Source: Lithodes maja | Taxonomy: Eukaryota; Arthropoda; Malacostraca; Decapoda; Lithodidae | NCBI GenBank assembly: GCA_037953745.1 | Contig: JBAKBP010001393.1 | Span: 18,501-82,500, forward strand | Direction of reading: 5' to 3' | DNA: 64,000 nucleotides | Part shown: piece after piece, positions 20,897 through 32,889 of the stretch | Layout of the letters: each line of letters opens with the position of its first letter | Position numbering within the stretch: the stretch's first letter is position 1 | Notes under the pieces: generated by a model | Database searches by the model: none | What the model saw: only the letters and a program-made list of their open reading frames with translations | Told to the model about the DNA's origin: nothing | Program-made: the position numbers and the translations under genes

Positions 20897-22540
20897 TGTT
20901 ACGACTGAGGTTTAATATATCAGGGTTCTTATTCATTGGACTAGTAATGGCATAAATGCTACAACGGAAAGCGCTAGATCCAACCTCTGATGTATATTCC
21001 CAGTGAACAAAGAACACAAATACTCTCCAGAGTTCTATATGCAATAATAGGTTATTAAACTCTCAATAAATGTGCATCTACTCTAGGCTTAATGTTATGT
21101 GAAAACAGCCTATTACTACCTATAACCGAAGGTGCTTGGTTATGGTATGCAAAGTAAGGTGGTAAGAGAAGTTACAGCTTACGTTACTTTAATCAATAAA
21201 TGTCAGGCACTCCTGCATGAAAGAAAGTGCACTAAAGTCCTTCAACACCAACAAGGAATCTTCTTTAAATGTTAGATGCTATCAAGATGCTCGAATCGGA
21301 AATGGAACCCAAAAAGGCAGGCAGCGGAACAATGCTCGTGCAGGCTATGCACACAAAAAGGCAGGACATATAATGCAGTCGGAGCCAAGAATATCCTAAA
21401 CGCTACAACACTAATAATAATCGCTACGACAATGCAGTATTCCTATCAACAAAAAGAGCCTAAGTCGTTTGTGTCTCAATACATCAAACTAGGCTGCGAA
21501 ATGCTTGTGTAATCATAAACGGGTATGCATAAAAAGAGTAATTGGTTTAATATACTTAATGTCTACTGTGACTGATAAAGTCTAGCTAGAGTCAATGATA
21601 CGAGATACTGGTGCGCATGGCATGCCGCATAGCCTAGTGCAAATCTCAAGTCTGTGCGTCAAATATTACATTAGAGGGAAGGGTAGCTCTCTTGAGAAAC
21701 CTTAATACCGAAGTATTAAGCGTTCTCCTGGCGTACCTCAAAGACAAGCAACCGAGCCTAGAACAGTGCAGAATGGTATAGGCAAAAAGCCCTCATTCGT
21801 GCATGCTCTACTCTCAATGGCACACAGACTAGAATTTACCCAATCAACTCCAGTTCTCAGGTATGTCGTGCAGCTTTTAACTAAAGCCAGCACCCATCGG
21901 AAACAATACCTTATAGTATCAGACTCCTAGTCTAGCATTATCTAATCCAGCAGAACACTAATAATTATAGGAAGCGGTACTGAACAATATGAATGCCAAC
22001 CAATGCTTCGTGATCAACTTATCTTAACAACTAAACATACATGGGTTATATAAGACCTTAACGCACAATACAACTGGCCAGCATGAAGCTGATTATGCAG
22101 AGTTAACCAGAGGGGGTATAATATTAATAAAAGGTGGTGAAAGATATGGAAAATGAGAGAGATAGGCAGAGGAAAAGGTTCTCAGGTGCAGAGAGGGAGA
22201 CAGATATTAAAGGGATAAGAGGGATGCGTTCTAGAAACCAGATCTGGGGGAGAGAGTGGCGAGAAAGCTGTATATATACTAGCACTAGCTCGCACTGCGT
22301 AGACAAGGCGGTAATAATTCCTTCAGCCAATGACAAAGAAGCCAGCCAAACATGACATCACCAAGCATGGTAAAAAACTCCTCCAACGAATCCCCACGAG
22401 GCCAGCCAGCTATGACGTCATCGAGTATAGCAAAACGAGTATGGTGGGGAGATTGTAGGCACCAATCGATCAGGGCTAGACCCAGGTGAGGTTATAGGCA
22501 TGTGATAAAGAGTCGCTGGAACTCCTGTTTCATTTGCTTG
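20897..22540 (-). repeat. 5' LTR of element G2, outer border uncertain
   Basis: The inner end (TGTTACGAC on the plus strand) is clear. Further out lie a TATA-like TATATATA (about 22267-22275) and a palindromic TGACGTCA (22413-22420), in the same order as in the LTRs at 45007 and 51385. I could not find the outer end; it is somewhere before the non-LTR copy B and may be truncated. No gene is supported here. Confidence 0.6.
22413..22420. promoter_or_regulatory. CRE-like palindrome in the G2 LTR
   Basis: A perfect TGACGTCA, the consensus for CREB/ATF-type bZIP factors, lies about 145 bp upstream (minus direction) of the TATA-like sequence. The related LTRs at 45383 and 51761 have it too. Function is inferred. 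Confidence 0.4.
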
Positions 22541-22736
22541 GCCTCTCTTACTGATTTTCTTTGTGCCTCATTTACACAGAGCAATCCAGCTAGCTCTCAC
22601 AAACACCTCCTCCTCCTATCCACTTCACTACACTAAACATGCACACCACACTTCATTCCTCCACACCAAAATTAAAAAATCACAAAATGATGCATTTTGG
22701 CCCAGCCTCGGAGTCCCCAGGGGGGGGGGACCATAA

Positions 22737-23585
22737 ATGCCCCCTCACCCGACCGACCATCCCCTGACGACCCCACACAATTACCTGGACCTCGGCCTGT
22801 TACTCTTTCTATTAATTTCTGCAACATTCGCGGACTTTCCTCTAACTTTCACTGTTGAGCACCATCTCTCCTCCTACAAACCTGATCTTCTCTTCCTCAC
22901 CGAAACCCAGGTGTCTGTAGCAACATCCAGCAACCCCTTCTCTGTATCCTCCTACTTTCTCTATCCTAGTTTCAAAGCCAATGGCGGATGTTGTGCATAT
23001 GTGCACAACAAACTCACTTGCTCTCGTGTTCCCGATTTCGACTCCTCTGAATTCTCAACTTTATGGCTCAAACTTTCCTGTCATTCTCTTACTAAATATT
23101 TCTGTGCTGTCTATCTTTCCCCTAACTCTACCAACTTTCCTAAATTCTTTGACTATCTAAACTCTACAGTGGAACACATTCTATCCATTTCTCCTTTCTC
23201 AGAAATCTCCATCTTAGGAGATTTCAACGTTCACCACCGCCAATGGCTCTCCTCTCACACTACTGATCCACCTGGTGAACAAGCCTACGTCTTTTCTATC
23301 CTAAATGACCTAGAGCAGTTAGTTCAGCAACCCACCCGTATCCCGGATCGCATCGGAGATCGGCCCAACATTCTTGACCTGTTTCTAACTTCTAACCCTT
23401 CTTCTTATACTGTCGATCTTTTCTCTCCTTTGGGCTCCTCCGACCATAAACTTATCTCTGTCACCTGTCCTATCTCACCAGTACAGCCACCCGATCCTCC
23501 TAGCCGGCGGCGCTTGTGGCACTTTGGCGCTGCCGACTGGGAGGCTCTTCGGCAGTACTTCTTTGATTTCCCATGGAATGATTAA
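22737..23585 (+). pseudogene. Apurinic-type endonuclease domain, non-LTR copy B
   Basis: The exonuclease-endonuclease-phosphatase fold is recognisable: TETQV (~22896), SILGDFNVHH (~23209) and GSSDHKLIS (~23438). These are the family's metal- and DNA-cutting motifs. The expected N-terminal strand NIRGLSSN lies in another frame just upstream, so one base has been lost near 22853. An in-frame TAA at 23583-23585 ends this stretch, after which the same frame continues into the linker and RT. Confidence 0.85.
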
Positions 23586-24454
23586 TGCTTCCATGGCCGA
23601 GGACCCTCGGAGAGTGCTGAACGCATTACCGAGGTAATCCTATCGGGCATGGAAGCATACATTCCATTCTCTGTCTCTCAGACTAATGCTAAAAAATCTT
23701 GGTTTACTCACGCCTGTTCTACTGCTGTCCGCAATAAGGAGGAAGCATTCAAACGGTACCGACGCCTTAAAACTCAAGACTCTCATTCTTCATATGTTTC
23801 TGCCCGGAATCAAGCCAAATCTGTTCTTCGACTTGCCAAACACTCTTTCATCAATAATAAATGCACTGAACTATCCAACTCTAGCTCTTCCCAAGCTTTC
23901 TGGCATCTAGCCAAAAACCTCTCCAACAATTTCTCTTCCTCATCTTTCCCTCCCCTTTCCCACTCTGATGGCATAACCATCACTTCTTCCTCTGACAAAG
24001 CTAAACTCTTCGCTCAAACTTTTGCTAGAAACTCCACCTTGGATGATTCCGGTGCTATTCCTCCCTCTCCGCCCTCCTCTCTCTTACTTATGCCTAATAT
24101 CCTAATCTCTTCTAAAGATGTACTTTCTACCCTCTCTGGGCTTAACACTAATAAGGCGTACGGTCCGGACGGTGTTCCTCCTGTTGTTCTGAAAAACTGT
24201 GCTTCCGTGCTGACTCCCTGCCTAGGCAAACTCTTTCGTCTCTGTCTATCCTCTAACATCTTCCCTTCATGCTGGAAGTTTGCTCACATTCAACCTGTCC
24301 CAAAGAAGGGTGACCGCTCTCAACCCTCCAACTATCGTCCAATTGCTCTTATCTCTTGTCTTTCTAAAGTTTTTGAAACTATTCTTGCTTCCAAATTTCT
24401 TAAGCATTTCTCTTCTCATAATCTGCTCTCAGATCGCCAGTATGGCTTCCTTAA
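23586..24454 (+). pseudogene. RT N-terminal part, non-LTR copy B
   Basis: The frame of the endonuclease continues after the stop and is open to the TTAA at 24451-24454. It holds the RT fingers: AYGPDGVPPVVLKN (~24157), the FPSCWKFAHIQPVPKKG segment and NYRPIALIS (~24329). It is interrupted by the MITE, and the C-terminal part resumes at 25087. Confidence 0.85.
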
Positions 24455-25082
24455 CCTCTGAAGTGCGCACGGGGGTAAATGAAAACGTCCCCCTGTGCTG
24501 ACGTATTTGAGGTTTTTCGTCACTAAAATATTCATTGTACCATTAATAGCATTAATAATTATCCATATGCGCCTATTATGGGTTGATTATAAAGGTATTA
24601 ACCTGAAACAACAATAAAACGAGTGAAAACAGCGTTTGGATGGTCAAAATCGGAGATATAGCCCGCGAGTTGTATAATGTATGGGTGAGGCAAGCTACTT
24701 TCCCGCCCATTTTCCCCAAGGCCACTGCGACACAGTCGATCGATACTCTCTCTCTCTCTCTTGCACTCGATGGCCATCAGTGATGACAACACCCTGCTTG
24801 CAACTCGCTAATGTTAGCACGAAAATATACCTCAGAATAAGGGAATAATAGGGAAAATAGGTGATAACTGAGGAATAGGAGGAAAGTGGGGAAGGAGGGG
24901 AGGTAGAGGACTGAGATTTTGCATGGCCCAGGGGCCAAACAAAAATAAAAAAATAAAAAAATAAAAATAAAAATAATATTTTTTTTTCGATGTAAAAAGT
25001 TGATTTTTAGTTTTACTTACTCCAGAGAGTCTTCCCGCAGTCCACCGGGGGAACTCTTAAGAGTCTTCCCGCAGCTCCCGGG
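24455..25082. mobile_element. TTAA-flanked MITE inside non-LTR copy B
   Basis: Comparison with uninterrupted copy A (around 8732) shows the exact empty site: one TTAA there, TTAA-insert-TTAA here (24451-24454 and 25083-25086). The ends are roughly inverted (CCTCTGAAGTGCGC against CCCGGGAGCTGCGG). It shares its internal GGTGATAA and G/A tract with the MITE at 15327-15966. It has no ORF. Near its right end GAGTCTTCCCGCAG occurs twice. Confidence 0.8.
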
Positions 25083-26281
25083 TTAAGGGTCGCTCTACTG
25101 GTGATCTTCTTTCATATCTTACTAACTCTTGGTCATCCTCCTTTCGGGACTTCGGTGAGACTTTTTCTATTGCCCTAGACATATCGAAAGCCTTCGATAG
25201 AGTCTGGCATAAATCTTTAATTTCTAAACTACCCTCCTTCGGTTTCTATCCCTCCATCTGTGCCTTTGTCTCTAATTTCCTTTCCGGCCGTTCCATAGCT
25301 GCGGTTGTGGACGGCCATTGTTCACTTCCTCACCCTATAAACTCCGGTGTTCCTCAGGGCTCTGTCCTATCTCCTATTCTCTTTCTAATTTTTATAAATG
25401 ATCTCCTTAACTGTACCTTAATTCCCATCCATTCATACGCAGACGACTCAACCTTACACTACTCCATTAGTTTTTCAGAACGCCCCAGCCAGCAATCCCT
25501 CAACGACAAACGTAATGAAGCCATAGAACTCTTAAATTCTGATCTAAATACTATTTCCAATTGGGGCAGAGAAAACCTTGTTAACTTTAATGCTTCCAAA
25601 ACCCAATTTCTCCATCTATCTACCCGTCAGGATCTCCCAGCGGACTATCCCTTATTCTTCAACAATACAAAAATCAACCCTTCATCTTCTCTCAATATTC
25701 TTGGTGTCTCTTTTTCTTCTGCTCTCATTTGGAAGGACCATATTACCAGTCTTGCTAAGGCAGCCTCCCAGAAGCTGGGTGTGCTCAACCGCCTTAGGGG
25801 GTTCTTTTCCCCTGCACAGCTTCTTGCTCTGTACAGGGGCATAGTGCGCCCTTGTATTGAGTATTGTTCACATGTGTGGGGAGGTTCCTCTCACACCGCT
25901 CTCCTAGACAAAGTTGAAAGGAAGGCCTTTCGTATCATTAACTCCCGTCCACTCACCAACTCTCTGCAATCTCTCTCTCTCCGCCGCAATGTTGCATCTC
26001 TCTCGCTATTCTATCGCTACTATAATAATCAGTGTTCCTCAGAGCTATCCCAGTGCATACCACCTCCTTTACGTAGGGCACGTGGTACCCGTCTTGCAAC
26101 TCAATCCCACCCCTACTCTGTGCAACTCTCCAACCCAAGAGTGAAACGTTACTCTCAAACTTTCTTCTACTCAACATCTGAGCTCTGGAACTCTCTCCCA
26201 GAATCAGTCTTTCCCTCTTCCTATGACTTAAATTGCTTCAAACTCCGTGTGTCCAGGCATTTTGGCTCGAACGTCCCTTGA
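25083..26281 (+). pseudogene. RT C-terminal part, non-LTR copy B
   Basis: The frame is open from the right-hand TTAA to 26281 with DISKAFDRVWH, SGVPQGSVLSP and YADDST, then the thumb and C-terminal region. It is nearly base-for-base identical with copy A (8730-9934) and copy C (56010-57134). With an intact 5' half it would form one polypeptide with 23586-24454. Confidence 0.88.
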
Positions 26282-26406
26282 TTTTGGCCCTGTCACTCTT
26301 TCAACTATGGGGGAGGCACTCGCTATAGGCAGTTATGCCTTTTGCCTCCCTCAATCACATAGAAAAAAAAAAAAAAAAAAAAAATGTGCGCCTCCCCACA
26401 CTCTGT

Positions 26407-26444
<38 letters not shown>

Positions 26445-26526
26445 CTATCATAACTACTTAATGATAAAACATATACTTTGCAATTAAATATATAAAGCCT
26501 TGACATGGGTGAAAACAAAGAGCCTA

Positions 26527-26835
26527 TTTATTAGTGGCCCCTCCATCATTGACGAACATGCCTATTACATAAGGCATCCTCTTCAAACACTAATCCGCCG
26601 TAGTTTGAATCTACCCCGCAGAGCATTTAAAAACTGAGGAGCCTTCATCATGAGCGCACGCAACCTCACTCATGGCTTCAGTCATTATGAATTGGGTTCT
26701 CACTACGAAAAAACTTCGTAAAAAATAAAAACAAAAAGAAAATAAGAATAACTATCTAATAAGCTTTCCATCATATCGTGGATGTACTTGTGTGGATCTC
26801 TGACCAGACGCTGATTCAGGCGTCATTCCTCCTTC
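26527..26835 (+). repeat. Left inverted terminal repeat of the DIRS element
   Basis: It starts TTTATTAGTGGCCCCTCCAT and is complementary to the right end, with ATGCCTATTACATAAG and the AAAAAACTTCGTAAAAAATA stretch as clear landmarks. It ends near GGCGTCATTCCTCCTTC, the complement of 34560-34576. Confidence 0.9.
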
Positions 26836-28606
26836 TCTGCTCTGCGCTCAGCCTGCCCGGACGTGTCTCCCCACGCTCCGCTGGTTCCGCATTTGTTGCG
26901 TCCCTAGTGAGTTTTTTCTCATTTGTTTACTCCGGGATGTATCGAGTAAGGTTAGGATATGCGTAGCAGGAGTGTCCTGGGCTGGTTGCCCGCAGTGCAG
27001 TGTATTTGGAGTCGTGTGTTTGGGGCGTCTATTTCGGACGTACCCTCGTGGTCCTGTTGTGGACATGTGAACTTTTTCACAGTTTAGTTAGCTTGTGGTG
27101 CAGGCGGCTTTCATTACGCGTTAATTATTGCTGCCTTTTATCTTTCTGATGAGGTAAGCTTTGCTTCTGACGTTCCCTGTGTTATTTTCTTCACTTAGTG
27201 AAGTTTTTTCTGGGTTCCGAGTCAGTCTTCCCTTTGTCGGAAGTTTTTCTACAGTGGTGTGTTGGCGGTGGTTCCTGTTGTGATATTCCCAGTGTTTTGT
27301 GTATATTTCAACTTTTCCTATTCCGTCTACTTAGGCCTAGCCAGCCGCTCGTAGTTTTGCCACATGTACAAGTGTTATTGTTTATTATGTATAAATATGC
27401 CCTACTGTGTCATGTGTATCCGGGTTTTAGTTGTGTATTGGCTAATTCCTCGGACTATGTTTGTTTCCTGGTTTAGTTGTGTATTGGCTAATTCCACGGA
27501 TTATTGTGTGAACTTAGGTTAGTCGTGCGTGGCTTCCTTCGTGTACAGTGTACGTTCAGATGGTGTCTGATCGGGGTGGGTGTCCTTCCGGCGGGTTTTT
27601 TTTCTCGGTTTCACCATGATAAAACCCGGCCGAGAGCCGTGTTAGGCCACACGTGGTTTTTAACACAGGTTTGTGTCCCCGGCGATGAGGTGTCTGTAGC
27701 TCTCCAGGACTGCGTCTCTGTTGGTACCTGATTTCAGGCCCACTTTGATTCCCGGCGGTCTGGCTGTTCCCATCTATAAAACTTTGTTCTTGCGAACATA
27801 CGTTATGTAGTTTTTCTACCAGATTTTACAAAACCACATGAAAAACCTAGCTGTTGTTAAGGGCTTTCCTCCCCGGCGATCTTTTACAAAGAAGTGGGGA
27901 CAGGAACTTATGGGGTTAACGTTTGACATCTCACCCGGCGGGTGTACCTTGGAAGGGTGGGATAATCTATTAAGTCATTCAGTAAATTAACCATTCCATT
28001 TTTAAGCAATACTGTATGTATCGCCGCCTTTATTTTTACGGCAATTGAAGGTTCAATTGGGGTTAAAATCGTTTTTCACACCCGGCGGGTGCTCCTAGTT
28101 GGAGGAAATAAGGAATTTACAAATTCATTTCGATTTAACTACTTAATTCAGTGATACATTTAGGTATCGCCGCCTTCAATCTTACGGCGATCTTTTTGTG
28201 ACAATTCGTTAGAAATCAGATCTCGTGTCAGCCTGCCCTGTGTTATTATACAAAAAATATTTCAAGGGCCGGCGTCTTTATGGGGGGTTGTTTTTGTTCC
28301 ATTATTGAATCTTGAGACAGTCACCACCAGAAAGACTATAATCGCCATGCTGGACCGATATTATGTCAGAGGGTATTCTTCACTTTCTTCAAAAGATTTG
28401 TTTAGATATTCTGAAACCCCGCCGCGTAGCGAGCTGTGTTCGTTGTGTCATCACATCTCGTTATCCGGTGGGCTATTAACACTTGTGTGCGAACATGTTG
28501 GATTAACCTTATGAGCATTAATTCCTGGAAATTTTCTTTTTTTCCAGAGCTGGGCTCCGGCGGACCAATACAGACCCGGCGGTAGTTTTCCACACCAGTC
28601 TCTGTC

Positions 28607-29341
28607 ATGGCTACCGTGGCCCCAGTCTTTGCTTTATGCACTACCCCTGCTTGTGCTGGTATCCCTATTTTTGCGCATACCCTTTGCATAAGGTGTGTTA
28701 AATGTCTAGACCGTTCAAGGGGTCTCTGGGTTATGCGTAATTGTTCTTTTTGCTCCCAATTAGCTATAAAAGTCCTTTGCGATAATGATAAGACCGCAGC
28801 AGTAGCGTTACGAGAAGTAAGGCAACAGATGTCAGCCTACACTACGATTGTTGCACATAAATTACTTCAATGTGATAACGTCCCTCTTTGGGATAAATTA
28901 TTATTTGAACACCCTCCCCCTAAACGTTCCTCTAGAGTGACGAGTCATAAACCGGCGGAGACTGGTCAGGGTTCTGTATCTTATGCGGCTACACCCAAAC
29001 GTCCACGAGAGCCTACACCCCGGCATCCGCCTCATCATCTCGGGCGAGATCTCGGTCCAGGTCACCTCTCAGACGACAGTCATCTAGTCTTGCCTCTTCA
29101 CCGGCGAGTAAGAAGAGTAGGACGGAAAGTTCCACCAGTGGTCACGGCGATGATTCCTCGAAATCTAAGAATAGTTCACGGTCACACCGTAGCCATAAAT
29201 CCTCCAAAAAGGATTCACATAAAAGAAAGTCCTCCCTACATTCACCAGTTCCTAGTGCCTCTCTTCATACCTCTACCCCAGACAGAGTTTGTGTTAGGTC
29301 TCAAGGGTCCAGTGCGGAAGAGAAAGACGAAGTTTCAATAA
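28607..29341 (+). pseudogene. DIRS gag-like ORF, N-terminal part
   Basis: Starts with ATG (MATVAPVF). The first ~75 residues are Cys-rich (CIRCVKCL, CSFCSQ), possibly a zinc-binding module. After about 29000 the more plausible protein, an Arg/Ser-rich SRARSRSRS stretch, lies in another frame, so a frameshift near 28990-29015 is likely. That second frame has a TAG at 29389-29391. Read with the next entry, this was one long gag-like protein. Confidence 0.6.
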
Positions 29342-29431
29342 TTTCGGAAATGGAAGGGCAAGAGTCAAGCTCAGGCTTAGACGCCGCGTAGGATATTAAT
29401 GATTCACCTGTAAGTTCATCTTCAAATCAAT

Positions 29432-30946
29432 TTGTTACTGCGCAAGAAATTAATGGGCTGCTTACTCAGGCTTTATCTAGATTTTTTTGGCCAACAACAG
29501 GAGGCCCCCACGATCGACTTGGGGGCTCCCACGACAAGTTCTACGGTACGGCCTCTGATGACTTCGATTGTCTTATCTAAGATCCCTAACCCCCCCACTC
29601 TGTCAACATCAGTAGCTACCAAGCCTGCTACGGCGGCATTGACAACTTCCAATGTCAGGGTCATCACGGATGTTAATCCACCCCCTCTAGACAAGGCACC
29701 TGTCAGAAAGGTAGCCATGCCCTTGCTTTATGGACCAGACGAGTCTTGGGTCCTTTTGACCCCCACTAAACCAGAGCTGGCCCAGCCTACCTTGTCAGGG
29801 GAGCTCCCAGTACCGAGTGAGTGGGTCATCCAAGGCAATAAATCAAAGAAATTAAGGGCCTTGGATAATTTGGGAAATGTACTAGACGTAAACATTAAGG
29901 CTATACCTAGTTATTATCACCAGGACTATTTTGTGTATGCTACTAAGCCAGCTTTACCCCCTGCCTCAGCTTCAAAGCTATTTTCAGACTGGTCTAAGCT
30001 GGATGGGTTTAACGATATTAAGACTCTGTCAGCTCTCACTCTTGAACTTGATTTACAGACCGTCACAGACGAAGCAGCTAATCCAGTTTTGAAGGTGGGG
30101 CAGTTGGGTCCAGGACCTTGGGTAGATTGGGAAATAGAGGCTCAAAACTTTGCAACCACATTTACTTCGAAATCTTCCCACCAGATCCCTCAAGATACTC
30201 ATTCGTGGTTCTCCATGCCTGTAGGGTCTGCAGGCGGAGTCCCGTCAGCTTTGTTTTCTTTCCTAGCTGCCCCTAAAATTAATCTTTGTGAGCTGAAAGA
30301 CCCTTTCACTACCCCTACCCCTACTCACCTAGACAGAGAATTTAGGCTCAGGGGGAAAGCTTTTCGCCTGTTCTCCCAATACATAGTGTCTCAACAGGTA
30401 GCTAAGTCTTTACTACGGTCTACTCAGGCAATCGCAGATGCGGATGCCAGAAGATCGGTTGAATTGTCCCGGCGACTGCTCCTCCAGTCGTCAATCCAAT
30501 CCTTGGGTGACATACGCACCGCCTTGCTTGAGGCGGTACGAGCAAGACAAGATCTCAGAATGTCTTTAGTTCGCAAGCTACCTGATCGCATTGCGAATCA
30601 GGTGGTCATGTCACCAGTGCTTACTCCCTCTCTAATGTCCCCTGAAGTGTGGAGAACGGTGTTCAATATGGTACAGGCTTTTAAGCACAGTCCCACCCCT
30701 TCTAAGAAACCTACATTTACCTTTCCCAAACCCAGGCCAACTACTAAAGCTCAGCCAGGGGGATCTAAACCCTTTCTTCCGCCTAAGTCTTCCCACTCCC
30801 CCCAAGGTCAGTACAGGCATAGACAGGGTAGGTTTTCAGGTCAGAGAGGACGCGGCCAGCATAAGCCAGGTCAGGGCCAGTCGTCGGCCAACACCAGCCA
30901 GCCGGTAAAGCGTCCAGCACCACCAACCCCACCATCAAAAAACTAA
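29432..30946 (+). pseudogene. DIRS gag-like ORF, C-terminal part
   Basis: An open frame of 504 codons with a long alpha-helical middle (about residues 280-390, RRLLLQSSIQSLGDIRTALLEA) and a basic, Gly/Arg/Gln-rich tail (GRFSGQRGRGQHKPGQG) likely to bind RNA. Upstream the frame changes in a run of seven T near 29482. The RT frame opens before this ORF ends. DIRS elements carry a poorly conserved gag-like protein in this position; the call rests mainly on position and composition. Confidence 0.65.
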
Positions 30947-30963
30947 AGTCTCTCTCACTCCCG

Positions 30964-32889
30964 GTGCCAACTTTAAGGCCGGAGGACCCGAGGGTAGTAC
31001 AGCCGGCGAACCCTTGTCTGCTAACTGGGTCGTTCCGAACGTGTCACCAGGCATGGCCATTAAACAGTTGGGCACGGATGGTGGCTCGCAAAGGCATCAC
31101 TTGGCGGTGGCTCCGGCGACCTCGCTTACGTCAGCCGACAACGGCGAATTTTGTTTCTTTAGAGGTGGAGTCACTGGTCCAGGAAATGATTGTCAAGAAT
31201 GTCATCATCCCGGTCCCCCCAAATTACCCTGTATTCACGTCCAAACTATTTTTGGTTCCCAAAAGGGACAGTGTTCAGATGAGGCCGGTCGTAGACCTGT
31301 CTTACCTGAACCTTCACATTCACAACGAATCTTTCAGAATGTTAACAGTACACCAAATCAGGCTAACACTTCCGCCGGGAGGTTGGATGTGCTCACTAGA
31401 CCTGACAGACGCCTATTGGCACGTATCGGTCAACAAAAGATTTCAAAGGTTTTTGGCCTTACGGATTAGGCACCAAAATTTTGTTTTTCAAAGGATGCCG
31501 TTCGGTTTGAACCTAGCACCTCGATTATTCACGAAATTAGTCCGGCAAGCCCTGATGCCATTGTTAAAACAGGGGATCAGAGTGTTGTGGTATCTGGACG
31601 ACTGGCTGGTGGTGGCAGAGACACAACATTTATGCATAAAACATGTCAATATCATTTTAAATCATGTCAAAACTCTAGGCTTCAAGGTAAATCTGGTAAA
31701 GTCAAACCTTGTTCCCTCACGAGTAATTCAGTGGATAGGGCTGGTCTGGGACACAGCCGCTTTCACTCTGAGTCAGAGTGTGGACAATCGCAACAGGTTT
31801 CGCAGGAAACTGTTCATGTTTCTTCACAGTCTGACTACGACGCGAAGGGTCTGGGAATCTCTGGTCGGCTCTCTCAACTGGATTCAACTAACTGTCAAGT
31901 TGGGCCGGTTGAAAGTAAAACGACTAATATTGGAAGGCAACAAATATTTCCCGCTCTTACCGGCGGGAAAATTATGGCCCATCCCGAAATTAATCCACAC
32001 CTTACTAGCGGTCTGGGCAAAGAGGGAAACGTTGTACTCAATAATGTCATGGATTTCTCCTCCACCAACGGTATGGATAGACACGGATGCATCAGGCACA
32101 ATAGGTTGGGGATTTCAATCAAATCAGGGGCACCAGGGTCAGGGGCTTTGGTCCCACTTAGAAATCTCTCGCATCAATGTCAAAGAATTACTAGTCCCCT
32201 TGTATTTCCTTCAGGCTCACGGCCCGGCATTACGGGGCAAGTCGGTGGCCTTCAGAATGGACAATCTGAATGCGGTTCACTGTATTCAGAAGCAAGGATC
32301 AACGAGGTCCAGGAGGTTGCTAAACGTGTCGGAAGAGATTTTTACTCTAGCCAACAGACTAGAAATTTACCTTCACGCATCTTATCTCCCAGGCGTAGCG
32401 AACGTCTGGGCAGACGCTCTGTCCCGGAGACAGAGCACAACAGTAGAATGGGAGCTCAAGCAACCCATTTTCAACCTAATGATTGCAGAGCTCTCCCATC
32501 CACAAGTGGATCTTTTTGCGTCTGAGGAGACTCACAAACTCCCTCTATACCTCACCCGCCGGTCGATAACGCCGGCAGGGGGGCCAGACGCCCTAGTGAC
32601 AGACTGGAACAGATGGAGCTCCATCTATCTGTTTCCACCGCCAGATGCGTCACTAATGTGCCACGTAGTGAACAAACTACGAGATTATCGAGGCTTAGTC
32701 TCGCTAATCGCGCCCCTGTGGCCGGCGCAGTTGTGGTACCAGCAATTGAAAACGTGGTGCCCGGACCCGGTATCGCTCCCGGTCGGGTATTTCCACTTAG
32801 ACACGATTGGCAACCTAGCGACCTCGCTGACTTTTGCATTATGGACATTCAGGAGGCCAAGTGGCTGGCACCATACGGTAGAGATGTGA
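30964..32889 (+). CDS. DIRS reverse transcriptase and RNase H
   Basis: An intact frame of about 641 codons. The true start is unclear because the frame is open upstream into the gag ORF. RT motifs in order: RPVVDLSYLN (~31282), CSLDLTDAYWHV (~31390), MPFGLNLAPRLF (~31495) and the catalytic YLDD (~31590). RNase H follows with VWIDTDASGTIGWGF (~32065), a KELL helix, the FRMDNLNAV strand and WADALSRR (~32408). This order and the LTDAYWHV form are typical of DIRS RTs. The C-terminal ~130 residues after RNase H (VDLFAS...) are conserved in the group. It overlaps the recombinase ORF by about 277 bp. Confidence 0.9.
   Translation: MPTLRPEDPRVVQPANPCLLTGSFRTCHQAWPLNSWARMVARKGITWRWLRRPRLRQPTTANFVSLEVESLVQEMIVKNVIIPVPPNYPVFTSKLFLVPKRDSVQMRPVVDLSYLNLHIHNESFRMLTVHQIRLTLPPGGWMCSLDLTDAYWHVSVNKRFQRFLALRIRHQNFVFQRMPFGLNLAPRLFTKLVRQALMPLLKQGIRVLWYLDDWLVVAETQHLCIKHVNIILNHVKTLGFKVNLVKSNLVPSRVIQWIGLVWDTAAFTLSQSVDNRNRFRRKLFMFLHSLTTTRRVWESLVGSLNWIQLTVKLGRLKVKRLILEGNKYFPLLPAGKLWPIPKLIHTLLAVWAKRETLYSIMSWISPPPTVWIDTDASGTIGWGFQSNQGHQGQGLWSHLEISRINVKELLVPLYFLQAHGPALRGKSVAFRMDNLNAVHCIQKQGSTRSRRLLNVSEEIFTLANRLEIYLHASYLPGVANVWADALSRRQSTTVEWELKQPIFNLMIAELSHPQVDLFASEETHKLPLYLTRRSITPAGGPDALVTDWNRWSSIYLFPPPDASLMCHVVNKLRDYRGLVSLIAPLWPAQLWYQQLKTWCPDPVSLPVGYFHLDTIGNLATSLTFALWTFRRPSGWHHTVEM

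Larger units (their letters stand above)
19117..22540 (-). mobile_element. Partial Gypsy element of a second family (G2), minus strand
   Basis: Read on the minus strand it shows, in order, an LTR end (...GTAACA at about 20897), a primer site starting TGGCGACCTT (20894 downward), an untranslated leader and a gag. The gag closely resembles that of the complete element at 45007-53233. It breaks off at 19117 against the G1 LTR, so pol and the second LTR are absent here. Confidence 0.8.
22700..26384 (+). mobile_element. Non-LTR retrotransposon copy B, interrupted by a MITE
   Basis: This is the longest copy of the family, with endonuclease and RT and a 22-base A-tail at 26363-26384. The 5' border is uncertain (a G run precedes the ORF near 22720). 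The MITE at 24455-25082 splits it. It is Jockey/I-like by its EN and RT motifs, and dead because of a frameshift and a stop. A CT microsatellite follows (about 26407-26440), and 26441-26526 shows nothing further. Confidence 0.88.

Noticed and set aside
31587..32525. 312-codon ORF inside the DIRS RT region
   Set aside because: Alternative frame of the RT-RNase H ORF, which has all the motifs.
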